Shown: in pieces, positions 9,224 to 17,852 of the stretch
Position numbering within the stretch: position 1 is the stretch's first letter
Layout of the letters: each line of letters opens with the position of its first letter
Origin: Micromonospora echinofusca
GTDB taxonomy: Bacteria; Actinomycetota; Actinomycetes; Mycobacteriales; Micromonosporaceae
Length of the DNA: 64,000 bases
NCBI RefSeq assembly: GCF_017614955.1
Contig: NZ_WVUH01000002.1
Location: 1-64,000, forward strand
Direction: 5' to 3'
Made by a program: the position numbers and the translations under genes
The notes under the pieces: generated by a model
What the model was told of the DNA's origin: nothing
The model's input: the letters and a program-made list of their open reading frames with translations, nothing else
Database searches by the model: none

Positions 9224-12088
9224 TCAGTCGTCCCGGGTCGTAGCGGTCGGGGACGGTAGGAGACCGCCGCCGTCCCGGGTGCCACCGCCCGGCCCGCCGT
9301 TACCCGGCCCCGGGGGGTTGCCCGGGTTGGGGCCACCCGGGTTCTGGCAGATCGGCAGCAGCGGGTTCGGGCAGCCCGGCGGGAGCGGAGCCGCGGTGGG
9401 CGGTGGTGGCCGTTCGCCGTTACCGGAGTTCGGGTCGCCGATGTTCGCCGCCGGCGGGAACTCCTCCTTCTTCATCCCCTTGTGGGCTTCCTCCATGAAG
9501 CGTTCCCAGATGTCGCCGGGCAGGTTGCCGCCGCTGATCTTCGTTCCGTCTTTCAGCTTGATCGCCTTCTGCGCCTTTTCGTTGCCGACCCAGACGGCGG
9601 TGGCGATCTGCGGGGTGTAGCCGATCATCCAGGCGTGCGCGTTGTCGTCGCTGTTGGCGTTCAACTCCCAGGTGCCGGTCTTGCTGGCCGCCTCCCGGCC
9701 GTTGGCCAGGGTGTGCCTGACCTGACCGGGGTACTTCTTCAGCACCGAGGTCACATCGGCCACCACGTCGGCCTTGATCACCCGCTTCGACTTGAGCTGC
9801 TCACCGGCGACCGGCTTCCACCTGCCGGTGCCGGCCTCCTGCTTCTCGATCTTGATGACGAAGTGGGCCTTGTTGTAGACGCCGTTGTTGGCGAAGGTGG
9901 CCACCCCGTTGGCGTGGTCGAGCACGGTGATCGGGTACTGGCCGTAGGCGACCGGGTAGTCGAACGGGTCGCGGGTGAGGTCCTTGGCGCTCTTGGTGGT
10001 CAGGTCGTAGGGCTTCTCGTCGTTGCCCCACATGGTGGTGATGCCGGCCCGCTTGGCGACGTCGACCACCTTGTCCGCGCCCATGTCCATCGTCATGTAG
10101 TAGAACGGCACGTTGTACGACTTGAGCGTCGAGTGCTCCAGCGTGCAGGCATTGCCACACTGCGGGTTGTCGTTGCCGGCGTTGCTGACCTTGTAGGTCA
10201 CGCCCTCCGGGGTGAAAGCCTTGCCCTTCCAGATCGACTCCAGCGACTTGCCCTGCTCCAGGCCGGCGGCCAGGGTGTAGATCTTGAAGGTGGAGCCCGG
10301 CGGGTGGCCGCCGTAGACCTTCCCGGCCGGGTCGGTGTTCTTCCCGGCGAAGTCGGTGCCGGTGCCGTCGTCACCGCCGTAGTAGGCAAGCACCCGACCG
10401 TCCTTCGGGTGGACCGCCACCAGGGCGGCCATCAGGTTCGCCGGCTGGTCGGAGAGTTCCGAGCCCTTGCTCTTGCGCTGCACCGTCTTGATCGCCGCGT
10501 TCTGGATCTTCGGGTCGATGGTGGTGGTGATCTTGTAGCCACCGTCCTGGAGCGCGGTCTTGCAGCTCGGCTTCTTCTCGGTGATCTTCGCCGGGTCGTC
10601 GGTGCAGACGCCCAACTGCTTCATCTCGGCCTTGACGTAGTTGATGATGTTGCCGTTCGGCGTCTTGATCCCGTAGTCGATGCCGATTCCGGACTTGGAA
10701 CTCCGCAGGGTCTTCGTCGGGTACTCGGCCTTGGCCCGCTCCGCCGGGTCCAGCCAACCCTTCTCGACCATGCCGTTGAGGACGTAGTTCCACCGGTTCT
10801 GCGCCTCGGGCAGGTTGATCTCCGGGTCGTAGCCCTGGTGGCCGCCCTTCTGCGGGACCGGCTGCTTGATCAGCGCGGCCAGCACGGCCGCCTCGGACGG
10901 GGTCACCGCGCTCACCGACTTGTTGAAGTACGTCTGCGCCGCCGCCTCGATGCCGTACGCCCCGCGACCGAAGTAGATGATGTTGAGGTAGTACTCCATG
11001 ATCTGGTCTTTGGTGTACTCGTCGTTCAACTTGGAGGCGAAGATCGCCTCCTTCACCTTCCGGCCGTACGTGTCCTCGTTGAGGCTGTCGTACGCGTTGC
11101 GGGCGTACTGCTGGGTGATGGTCGAGGCACCCTGCTTGCTGCCGCCGGTGAAGTTGTTCCACGCGGCCCGGGCGATGCCCTTGTAGTCGACACCGGAGTG
11201 GTCGTAGAAGTTACGGTCCTCGGCCGCAGCCACCGCGTACTGCATCACCTTGGGGATCTGGTTGATCGTGACCATCGTGCGGTTCTGCTCGCCCAGCTTC
11301 GCCAACAGCGTCTTGCCGTCGCTGGCCAGCATCGTGGAGGCCAGCGGGGTCTTGAGCTTGTTCGGCAGGACCACGTTGGTCGAGTAGTAGGTGAACCCGA
11401 CCACGCCGATCCCGGCGAGCATGATGAACACCGCGAAGCTGGCGATCAGGAGGTTGATCCGGCGCCGCTTCTTCGACCGGCGGACCGCGTCCGGATCGCC
11501 GGCAGCACGGCTGCGCCGACCCGGTCCGGTCGGTCCGCCGGGTCCACCCGGTCCACCGCCCGGCGCACCCGGCGACACCGGGGAGACGGCGGCCCGGCCG
11601 GCGGTCGCCCGACCCACCTGGGCCCGCCCGGCCGGCGCGCCGCCCACCGCAGCGCTGCCGACGGACGCGGCCCCGACCGTGGCACGACCGGCAGGTGCCG
11701 CACCCCCCACCGAGGCCCGACCGGCGGGGGCAGCACCGACGGACGCCCGACCGGCAGAGCCGCCCACCTGGGCCCGACCTGCCGGTGCGCCACCGGGCGC
11801 CGGGGAGACCGGTACGCTCGCCCGACCTGTCCGGGCCCGCCCGGCCGGGGCGGAACCGGAGGCCGGGCCGACCGGAGCCGAACCGGACGGCGGCGAGGCG
11901 GAGCCGCGCGGAGCGGGTGCCGAGCCACCCACCCGGGCCGAACCGACCGAGGCACGACCGCTGGGGGCGGCACCCGGGGGTGTCGCCGGACGCCGGTAGG
12001 CGTCGTCCGCCCCCGCGCCGGGATCACCGTTCGATCCGGGGATCTGGGCCCGCCCACGCGGAGCACTGGGATCGCCGTACGAATTCAT
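9224..12088 (-). CDS. ponA: Bifunctional class A penicillin-binding protein (transglycosylase/transpeptidase)
   Basis: 954 residues. Residues 1-215 are an unusual cytoplasmic tail rich in Ala, Gly, Pro and Arg with repeated GRASVG/GRAQVG-like units. One membrane segment (LLIASFAVFIMLAGIGVVGF) follows. The GT51 transglycosylase domain shows AAAEDRNFYDHSGVD with the catalytic Glu and GASTITQQYARN. The transpeptidase domain has PPGSTFK (catalytic Ser and Lys), SYN and ASKTGT. A Pro/Gly-rich C-terminal tail ends the protein. It polymerises and cross-links peptidoglycan outside the membrane. Length is greater than typical class A enzymes mainly because of the two tails. Confidence 0.94.
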   Translation of the reverse strand: MNSYGDPSAPRGRAQIPGSNGDPGAGADDAYRRPATPPGAAPSGRASVGSARVGGSAPAPRGSASPPSGSAPVGPASGSAPAGRARTGRASVPVSPAPGGAPAGRAQVGGSAGRASVGAAPAGRASVGGAAPAGRATVGAASVGSAAVGGAPAGRAQVGRATAGRAAVSPVSPGAPGGGPGGPGGPTGPGRRSRAAGDPDAVRRSKKRRRINLLIASFAVFIMLAGIGVVGFTYYSTNVVLPNKLKTPLASTMLASDGKTLLAKLGEQNRTMVTINQIPKVMQYAVAAAEDRNFYDHSGVDYKGIARAAWNNFTGGSKQGASTITQQYARNAYDSLNEDTYGRKVKEAIFASKLNDEYTKDQIMEYYLNIIYFGRGAYGIEAAAQTYFNKSVSAVTPSEAAVLAALIKQPVPQKGGHQGYDPEINLPEAQNRWNYVLNGMVEKGWLDPAERAKAEYPTKTLRSSKSGIGIDYGIKTPNGNIINYVKAEMKQLGVCTDDPAKITEKKPSCKTALQDGGYKITTTIDPKIQNAAIKTVQRKSKGSELSDQPANLMAALVAVHPKDGRVLAYYGGDDGTGTDFAGKNTDPAGKVYGGHPPGSTFKIYTLAAGLEQGKSLESIWKGKAFTPEGVTYKVSNAGNDNPQCGNACTLEHSTLKSYNVPFYYMTMDMGADKVVDVAKRAGITTMWGNDEKPYDLTTKSAKDLTRDPFDYPVAYGQYPITVLDHANGVATFANNGVYNKAHFVIKIEKQEAGTGRWKPVAGEQLKSKRVIKADVVADVTSVLKKYPGQVRHTLANGREAASKTGTWELNANSDDNAHAWMIGYTPQIATAVWVGNEKAQKAIKLKDGTKISGGNLPGDIWERFMEEAHKGMKKEEFPPAANIGDPNSGNGERPPPPTAAPLPPGCPNPLLPICQNPGGPNPGNPPGPGNGGPGGGTRDGGGLLPSPTATTRDD

Positions 12089-12286
12089 TCCTCACACCCT
12101 GCCGGTCGCGGCGGGGCGCAGTAGCGCCACCACCGGTTTGCCGTGAGCCAGGCCACACTTGGCCGCGTCTGTTGGATCATTGGGCCTGAACCAGAACAAC
12201 TGAGTGAAACAGATTAATCCGGGCTACGCGTGGACGAACGCTCCGGCCTCCGGCGCGGTCGCCGGTGCCGGCCGGTCGAAGTCCAC

Positions 12287-12784
12287 TCACCGTTGCGCCT
12301 CTCGCCTTCGCCGGGCCGGACGGTTGGCCCTCGTCGTCCCCCGACCGGGGGCGTCCGGGGCGCTGCCCACCGCCGCACCCGGATCGACCACGTCCCCCGG
12401 GTGGTCGCCGGGCTCTCCGGGCCAGTCCCGACCGAGCAGGTACTGCTCGACGAGGTGGTTCCAGTTGCAGCTGCGGCACACCTCCACGACGAAGACCTGG
12501 AACTCACGCAGCGTCATCGCCAGAGCGGCCAACTCGCTCAGTGCCCGGGCCTGTCCGGCGGACTGCTTGAGTTCGTCGCCGTAAATGTAGTGGACGTGGG
12601 TGAGGTTCTCCTGCCGGCAGATCGGGCAGCGTTCCTCGGTCGGCTCGCCATGGAACCGGGCAGCGTTCTTCAGGTAGGGGGATGCGTCACAGACCTCGTA
12701 CGTACCGATCCGTCCGGACTGGACCTCACGCAGCACCGACCGCCTCTGTAGCGAGTAGTCGACCACCTGGCGCTGCGTTCGCAT
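12287..12784 (-). CDS. DUF5318 family protein, zinc-ribbon-like
   Basis: 165 residues, starting MRTQRQVVDYSLQRRSVLREV. Two CxxC pairs, CPIC (about residue 54) and CRSC (about residue 104), suggest a zinc ribbon, with the conserved THVHYIYGDELK between them and NWNHLVEQYLLGRD after. The C-terminal 45 residues are charged and disordered. This is the actinobacterial DUF5318 family, commonly found beside a class A PBP gene and an ino1/PadR locus; its function is unknown to me. It lies upstream of the PBP gene on the same strand, with a gap of about 200 nt that holds no visible gene. Confidence 0.85.
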   Translation of the reverse strand: MRTQRQVVDYSLQRRSVLREVQSGRIGTYEVCDASPYLKNAARFHGEPTEERCPICRQENLTHVHYIYGDELKQSAGQARALSELAALAMTLREFQVFVVEVCRSCNWNHLVEQYLLGRDWPGEPGDHPGDVVDPGAAVGSAPDAPGRGTTRANRPARRRREAQR

Positions 12785-12892
12785 GCCGGAAAGGGTACGC
12801 GGTCCGCCGGATCGAGGCGACCGCCGTAACAGGCTGTGACACGCCGGTTTCGATTCGGGGGTTTGCCCTGCTCGCCATCGAGGTATTAACGT

Positions 12893-12917
12893 GCGATGTA
12901 TCGGCCCGATACATCGC
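12893..12917. promoter_or_regulatory. PadR-type operator (11-bp perfect inverted repeat)
   Basis: GCGATGTATCG (12893-12903) and CGATACATCGC (12907-12917) are exact inverted repeats around a 3-nt centre, containing the ATGT...ACAT core typical of PadR operators. It lies 44 nt upstream of the PadR start and just after a -10-like TATTAA (12884-12889), well placed for autorepression and control of ino1. Confidence 0.8.
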
Positions 12918-12960
12918 GGCCGGGTTACCGGCGGACAGCCGGGGTAAGGAAGGGGATGCG

Positions 12961-13599
12961 GTGCTTGAGCTCGCGATCCTCGGCCTGCTCCAGGAGTCCC
13001 CGATGCACGGCTACGAGCTGCGTAAAGAGCTTACGGCCAAGCTGGGGGCGATCCGGGCGGCGATCAGCTACGGCTCGCTCTACCCGACCCTGCGCCGCCT
13101 CCAGGCCGCAGGTTGGATCGTCGAGGCCGCTGAGACGCCCGCGACGGCGGAGGAGGTTCCCGCACTGACCAGCCGGCGTGGCCGGGTGGTCTACAAAATC
13201 ACCGCAGAGGGCAAGGAACGCTTCGCCGAGCTGATCGCGCAGGCCGGACCGGAGACCTACGACGACACCGGTTTCGGGGTGCACTTCGCGTTCTTCGCCC
13301 GCACCGACCAGGCGACCCGCCTCCGGATCCTGGAGGGCCGCCGCCGCAAGATCGAGGAACGCCGCGAGGGACTGCGGGACGTGTTGGGTCGGGCTGCGGA
13401 GCGCCTCGACGCGTACACCCTCGAACTACAGCGCCATGGGCTCGACGCCTGCGAGCGCGAGGTCCGCTGGCTGGAGGAGCTCATCGCCAACGAGCGTTCC
13501 GGCCGGGCCCCGACGGTCCCGCCAACCGGGTCGGCCGGTGGCGGACGAGAAGACAACAGCCCGTCTCCGCCTGGAGAGTCCAGGGAAGAGCGGCCGTGA
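12961..13599 (+). CDS. PadR-family transcriptional regulator
   Basis: 212 residues from the GTG at 12961, preceded by a GGAAGGGG ribosome binding sequence. The winged helix-turn-helix covers residues 1-90 ([23 protein letters not shown] and [17 protein letters not shown], then [12 protein letters not shown]). A helical C-terminal dimerisation domain of the PadR subfamily-2 type follows, and the last 35 residues are disordered. A perfect palindromic operator lies in its promoter. It ends only about 23 nt before the ino1 start, so the two form an operon, suggesting that it controls inositol phosphate synthesis along with itself. The ligand is unknown. Confidence 0.93.
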   Translation: MLELAILGLLQESPMHGYELRKELTAKLGAIRAAISYGSLYPTLRRLQAAGWIVEAAETPATAEEVPALTSRRGRVVYKITAEGKERFAELIAQAGPETYDDTGFGVHFAFFARTDQATRLRILEGRRRKIEERREGLRDVLGRAAERLDAYTLELQRHGLDACEREVRWLEELIANERSGRAPTVPPTGSAGGGREDNSPSPPGESREERP

Positions 13600-13622
13600 T
13601 GAAGAAGAAGGAGGCAAACGCG

Positions 13623-14702
13623 ATGGGCTCCGTCCGCGTCGCCATCGTCGGTGTGGGTAACTGCGCCTCGTCCCTCGTGCAGGGCGTGGAGTACTACCGG
13701 AACGCCGACCCGAACGACCGCGTCCCGGGTCTCATGCACGTCACCTTCGGCGACTACCACGTATCGGACGTGGAATTTGTCGCGGCGTTCGACGTGGACG
13801 CCAAGAAGGTGGGCATGGACCTCGCGGAGGCGATCGTCGCCAGCGAGAACAACACCATCAAGCTCTGCGACGTGCCGCCGACCGGCGTCACCGTGCAGCG
13901 CGGCCCGACCTTCGACGGCCTGGGCCAGTACTACCGCGAGATCGTCCAGGAGTCGGACGCCGAGCCGGTGGACGTGGCGCAGGCACTGCGCGACGCGCAG
14001 GTCGACGTCGTCGTCTCGTACCTGCCGGTGGGCTCGGAGCAGGCCGACAAGTTCTACGCCCAGGCCGCCATCGACGCGGGCTGCGCCTTCGTCAACGCGC
14101 TGCCGGTCTTCATCGCCTCCGACCCGGTCTGGGCGCAGAAGTTCACCGACGCCGGGCTGCCGATCGTCGGTGACGACATCAAGAGCCAGGTCGGCGCGAC
14201 CATCGTGCACCGCGCGCTGGCGAAGCTCTTCGAGGACCGGGGCGTCGAGCTGCTGCGCACGTACCAGCTCAACTTCGGCGGCAACATGGACTTCATGAAC
14301 ATGCTGGAGCGCAACCGGCTGGTCTCGAAGAAGATCTCGAAGACCCAGTCGGTCACCTCCCAGGTACCGCACGAGATGGCCAAGAGCGACGTGCACATCG
14401 GCCCGTCGGACCACGTGCCGTGGCTCGACGACCGCAAGTGGGCGTACATCCGCCTGGAGGGTCGTTCCTTCGGTGACACCCCGCTGAACGCGGAGCTGAA
14501 GCTGGAGGTCTGGGACTCGCCGAACTCGGCCGGTGTCATCATCGACGCCGTCCGGGCCGCGAAGATCGCGCTGGACCGGAAGATCGCCGGCCCGATCCTC
14601 TCCGCCTCGTCCTACTTCATGAAGTCCCCCCCGGTGCAGTACGCCGACCACGACGCCCACCAGGCCGTGGAGGAGTTCATCAAGGGTGACATCGACCGCT
14701 GA
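13623..14702 (+). CDS. ino1: Inositol-3-phosphate synthase
   Basis: 359 residues from the ATG at 13623, chosen over the in-frame ATG at 13596 because AAGGAGG lies 8 nt upstream and the protein then starts [18 protein letters not shown], the NAD-binding glycine motif. It converts glucose-6-phosphate to inositol-1(3)-phosphate, the first step toward phosphatidylinositol, phosphatidylinositol mannosides and mycothiol. Family motifs include [41 protein letters not shown] and [14 protein letters not shown]. It is the short (about 360 aa) actinobacterial form. It lies in an operon with PadR. Confidence 0.97.
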   Translation: MGSVRVAIVGVGNCASSLVQGVEYYRNADPNDRVPGLMHVTFGDYHVSDVEFVAAFDVDAKKVGMDLAEAIVASENNTIKLCDVPPTGVTVQRGPTFDGLGQYYREIVQESDAEPVDVAQALRDAQVDVVVSYLPVGSEQADKFYAQAAIDAGCAFVNALPVFIASDPVWAQKFTDAGLPIVGDDIKSQVGATIVHRALAKLFEDRGVELLRTYQLNFGGNMDFMNMLERNRLVSKKISKTQSVTSQVPHEMAKSDVHIGPSDHVPWLDDRKWAYIRLEGRSFGDTPLNAELKLEVWDSPNSAGVIIDAVRAAKIALDRKIAGPILSASSYFMKSPPVQYADHDAHQAVEEFIKGDIDR

Positions 14703-14725
14703 CGCGGGTCGACAACCTCCGTCGA

Positions 14726-14751
14726 GGGCCGGGTCCGCGCGGACCCGGCCC
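14726..14751. terminator. Hairpin terminator between convergent ino1 and ogt
   Basis: Perfect 11-bp arms (14726-14736, 14741-14751) with a GCGC loop in the 88-nt gap between two convergent genes. Confidence 0.8.
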
Positions 14752-14790
14752 TTCGCGTCGGTTCGTCGTCTTCCCGGGTACGACGGCAGC

Positions 14791-15279
14791 TCAGCTCCAG
14801 GCACGTTGCAGGGCGACCCGGGCCTCCAACTCCAGCAACTGCACCTTGCGGGGCAGCCCGCCACCGAAGCCGACCAGTTTCCCACCGGCCCCGACGATCC
14901 GGTGGCACGGCACGATCACCGGGATCGGATTGCGGTTGCAGGCCACCCCGACCGCCCGGGCCGCCCCGGGGTCGCCGACCGCCTTCGCCACGTCACCGTA
15001 GGTGCGGGTCTCGCCGTACGGGATGAGGGTCATCTGCCGCCAGACGGCCCGCTCGAATTCCGACCCCCGGCGCACCGACAACGGCACGGTGAACCCGGTC
15101 GACTCACCGGCGAAGTAGGCCCGCAACTCGGCGGTGACCGCCGCCAACCGGGGGTCGTGAACGGCGTCGGCCGCCTCGACGGCCGCCTCGACCGGCCCGA
15201 AGTGCACCCCGCACACTCCGACGTCGTCGACTGCCACGGAGAGTTCGCCGATCGGGGAGTCGACCACGGTCCAACGCAT
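14791..15279 (-). CDS. ogt: Methylated-DNA--protein-cysteine methyltransferase
   Basis: 162 residues. The active-site IPVIVPCHRIVG carries the Cys that accepts the alkyl group from O6-alkylguanine or O4-alkylthymine. The DNA-binding part FERAVWRQMTLIPYGETRTYGDVAKAVG and the GFGGGLPRKVQLLELE end are typical. It acts once per repair event in the cytoplasm. The N-terminal domain is short, as in Ogt-type single-domain proteins. No Ada regulatory domain is present and no partner gene adjoins it. Confidence 0.95.
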   Translation of the reverse strand: MRWTVVDSPIGELSVAVDDVGVCGVHFGPVEAAVEAADAVHDPRLAAVTAELRAYFAGESTGFTVPLSVRRGSEFERAVWRQMTLIPYGETRTYGDVAKAVGDPGAARAVGVACNRNPIPVIVPCHRIVGAGGKLVGFGGGLPRKVQLLELEARVALQRAWS

Positions 15280-15379
15280 CGCCCCATTCTTCCCCAGCCG
15301 CGTCCGGCCTCTCCTGACGGCTTCCCCGCCGACAGGGGCCGGCCTGTCCGTCGACAGCGGCCGGCATCCGGCGGAAGCG

Positions 15380-15640
15380 GTTCACCCCGCCTGCACCAGC
15401 CGTACCCGCACCGGGACTCCTGCGGCGACTCGGCGCCGGCATCGGCGAGGTGCACCGCACGCGGCAGAAGTCGCCAGCCCCGCTGACCGGCCCGGCCCGG
15501 CGCGTACTCCCGCAGCACGTCGCGAGTGGTGACCCGGCGGGCGAGCATCGCGTCGATCAGCACGACCGCCTCCACCAGGTCGAGCCACCGGGCCAGGGGC
15601 CTGACGTCGACCACAAGGGCCCTACTTTCATGATGTAGCG
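15380..15640 (-). pseudogene. Remnant of a DUF559-type (endonuclease-like) protein gene
   Basis: Read on the minus strand from about 15640, an unbroken stretch resembles the middle of actinobacterial DUF559/AbiEi-associated proteins: WLDLVEAVVLIDAMLARR followed by a basic helix and LADAGAESPQESR. The family then continues with a pattern like xRVRLVQAG; here that continuation (VRVRLVQAG) lies in a different frame just after ESR (about 15410), followed at once by a stop. No start codon and no C-terminal nuclease part are present. I read this as a frameshifted, truncated fragment. Family assignment is from recalled sequence patterns, not a search. Confidence 0.55.
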
Positions 15641-15693
15641 CGATCTTGGCGTGCACGGAGCCGGAGTTGCCGACGGTGGCTACCGTGCGGGCC

Positions 15694-16206
15694 ATGGCGA
15701 CGGCGACGCTGGTCTTTCTCATCATCGGCGGGGTCGGGGTGGTGGTGCTGACCCTCGCCCTGCTCGGTGCCGAGCTGCTGCACCTCGCCAACCCCAACGT
15801 GGACGGCCCGGTGCCGCTGGAGGTGGCCGCCGGGTTCACCGGTGCACTGGGCTTCGGGGCGGCGATCGCCAACGAACTGCTCGGCGGGGACAGCCCGGCC
15901 GAGATCGCCGGTGCGGTCGGCCTCGGGCTGCTCGCCGCCGTACCGACCGCCTGGCTCGCCGCGAAGCTGAGCCGGGCCGCCCGGGACATGCGTACCGACG
16001 CCACGCCCACCCGTAACGACCTGGTCGGCGCGCTGGGCGTGGTGGTCACCCCGATCCCCGCGAACGGCTACGGCGAGGTGCGGGTACGCGTCGCCGGTCA
16101 GCCGGTGAAGCTCAACGCCCGCGCCGACCGGCCCGTCCCGACCGGGGCGCAGGTCTTCGTGGTCGAGTCGCTCAGCGAGACCAGCGTGCACGTCGAGACG
16201 TACTGA
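15694..16206 (+). CDS. NfeD-like membrane protein
   Basis: 170 residues from the ATG at 15694; the upstream in-frame ATG at 15646 adds a non-conserved stretch. Three hydrophobic segments (LVFLIIGGVGVVVLTLALLG, FTGALGFGAAIA and AVGLGLLAAVPTAWLAA) precede a C-terminal OB-fold-like domain (LVGALGVVVTPIPANGYGEVRVRVAGQPVKLNA), the NfeD layout. A TACCGT box 7 nt upstream of the ATG suggests a leaderless transcript. It is followed after 31 nt by a flotillin gene; NfeD and flotillin commonly form an operon and act together in membrane microdomains. Confidence 0.85.
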   Translation: MATATLVFLIIGGVGVVVLTLALLGAELLHLANPNVDGPVPLEVAAGFTGALGFGAAIANELLGGDSPAEIAGAVGLGLLAAVPTAWLAAKLSRAARDMRTDATPTRNDLVGALGVVVTPIPANGYGEVRVRVAGQPVKLNARADRPVPTGAQVFVVESLSETSVHVETY

Positions 16207-16237
16207 ATTCCTACGACAGAACCGGAAACAGGGTCAC

Positions 16238-17752
16238 ATGCCACTGCTCATCGCCATCGGCGGCGCGGTACTCCTCCTCATCGTTCTCGTCATGTTCGTG
16301 CTCTCCCGGATCAAGGTGGCCGGGCCGAACGAGGCGTTCATCGTCACCGGGCGCAAGGGGCGTACCACGCAGACCGCCGAGGGCGTCCGTTCCACCGACA
16401 TGTCCGGCCAGAAGGTCGTCCTCGGTGCCTCCGTCTTCGTCCTGCCGGTCGTGCAGAAACTCCAGACCCTCGACCTGTCCAGCCGCCGGATCCACGTGGA
16501 GATCCAGGGTGCGGTGAGCAAGCAGGGCATCCGGGCGAAGCTCCAGGGCGTCGCGATCGTCAAGGTCGGCGGTACCGAGGACGCGATCCGGGCCGCCGCC
16601 CAGCGGTTCCTGCACCAGCAGGCCGAGATCGACGAGTTCACCCGGGAGGTGCTGGCCGGTGCGCTGCGGTCGATCGTCGGCCGGCTGACCATCGAGGAGA
16701 TCATCCGGGACCGGGCGGCCTTCGCCAGCGCGGTCGCCGAGGAGGCCGAGCACTCGATGACCAACCAGGGTCTGGTGCTGGACACCTTCCAGCTCCAGGA
16801 CATCTTCGCCGAGGGGTCCTACCTCCAAGACCTCGGCCGGCCCGAGGCGGCCCGGGTCCTCAAGGACGCGGCGATCGCCGAGGCCCGCGCCCGGCAGGCC
16901 GCCGAACAGGAACGACTGCTCGCCGAGGAGAAGATCGCCGAGGCCAACCGGAACCTCGCGCTCAAGCAGGCCGACATCCAGGCCGAGATCGATGCCGCCA
17001 AGGCCAAGTCGGCGGCGGCCGGGCCGCTCGCCCAGGCCGAACGGGACCAGGCCATCCTCTCCGAGCAGCAGAAGGTGGCCGAGCGCAACGCCGAGCTCAA
17101 GCAGCGCCAGCTGGACACCGAGGTGCGCAAGCCGGCCGACGCGGCCCGGTACAAGGTCGAGCAGGAGGCCGAGGCGGCCCGCAACGCGGCGGTGCTGAAC
17201 GCCGACGCGCAGCGGCAGGCCACCATCGCCGCCGCACAGGCCGCCGCCGAGCAGGCCCGGCTCACCGGTGAGGGCGAGCGGGCCCGCCGGGCGGCGCTGG
17301 CCGAGGCGAACGCGATCGAGGGCGCCAAGGAGGGTGAGGCCGAGCAGCGTCGGCGTACCGCGATCGCGGATGCGGTCGAGCGGGAGGGTCAGGCGGAGGC
17401 CGCCGCGATCCTGGCCCGGGGGCAGGCCGAGGCGGAGGCGATGGCCCGCAAGGCCGAGGCGTTCGCCGCGTACGGCGAGGCGGCGGTGCTCGACCTGCTG
17501 GTGAAGGTGCTGCCGCAGGTGGTCGAGGCGGCGAGCGCGCCGATGAGCGCGATCGACAAGATGACCGTCATCTCCACCGACGGCGCGTCGTCGCTGACCA
17601 AGTCGGTGGCGAGCAACGTCGCGCAGGGGCTCCAGCTCGGTACCGACCTGACCGGGATCGACCTGCCCGCCCTGCTGGCCCGGTTGGGCGGCGCGACGGC
17701 TGCCGTCACCGACAGCGGTAACGGCAAGCCGACCGCCGGCATCGGCAGCTAG
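16238..17752 (+). CDS. Flotillin-like SPFH/Band 7 protein
   Basis: 504 residues. An N-terminal membrane segment (residues 3-22) is followed by the SPFH domain (about 25-200) and a long Ala/Glu/Arg-rich coiled coil (about 205-420) containing repeated EARARQAAEQ- and EAEA-type heptads. The tail (420-504) contains LVKVLPQVVEAASAPMSAIDKMTVI, a conserved flotillin C-terminus. It is a membrane scaffold protein thought to organise lipid domains. It follows an NfeD-like gene. A strong hairpin closes the operon. Confidence 0.93.
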   Translation: MPLLIAIGGAVLLLIVLVMFVLSRIKVAGPNEAFIVTGRKGRTTQTAEGVRSTDMSGQKVVLGASVFVLPVVQKLQTLDLSSRRIHVEIQGAVSKQGIRAKLQGVAIVKVGGTEDAIRAAAQRFLHQQAEIDEFTREVLAGALRSIVGRLTIEEIIRDRAAFASAVAEEAEHSMTNQGLVLDTFQLQDIFAEGSYLQDLGRPEAARVLKDAAIAEARARQAAEQERLLAEEKIAEANRNLALKQADIQAEIDAAKAKSAAAGPLAQAERDQAILSEQQKVAERNAELKQRQLDTEVRKPADAARYKVEQEAEAARNAAVLNADAQRQATIAAAQAAAEQARLTGEGERARRAALAEANAIEGAKEGEAEQRRRTAIADAVEREGQAEAAAILARGQAEAEAMARKAEAFAAYGEAAVLDLLVKVLPQVVEAASAPMSAIDKMTVISTDGASSLTKSVASNVAQGLQLGTDLTGIDLPALLARLGGATAAVTDSGNGKPTAGIGS

Positions 17753-17763
17753 TCCGGTACCAC

Positions 17764-17799
17764 GGAAGCGCCGTCCCCGACCTCGGGGGCGGCGCTTCC
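17764..17799. terminator. Hairpin terminator between convergent flotillin and cca genes
   Basis: Perfect 10-bp outer arms (17764-17773, 17790-17799) plus an inner CCCCG/CGGGG pairing lie 12 nt after the flotillin stop. Confidence 0.8.
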
Positions 17800-17852
17800 C
17801 CGTTCAGCGGGCTCTTCCCGCTCCGGGCCGGACGGCGCTTCGCGTCCGCAGG

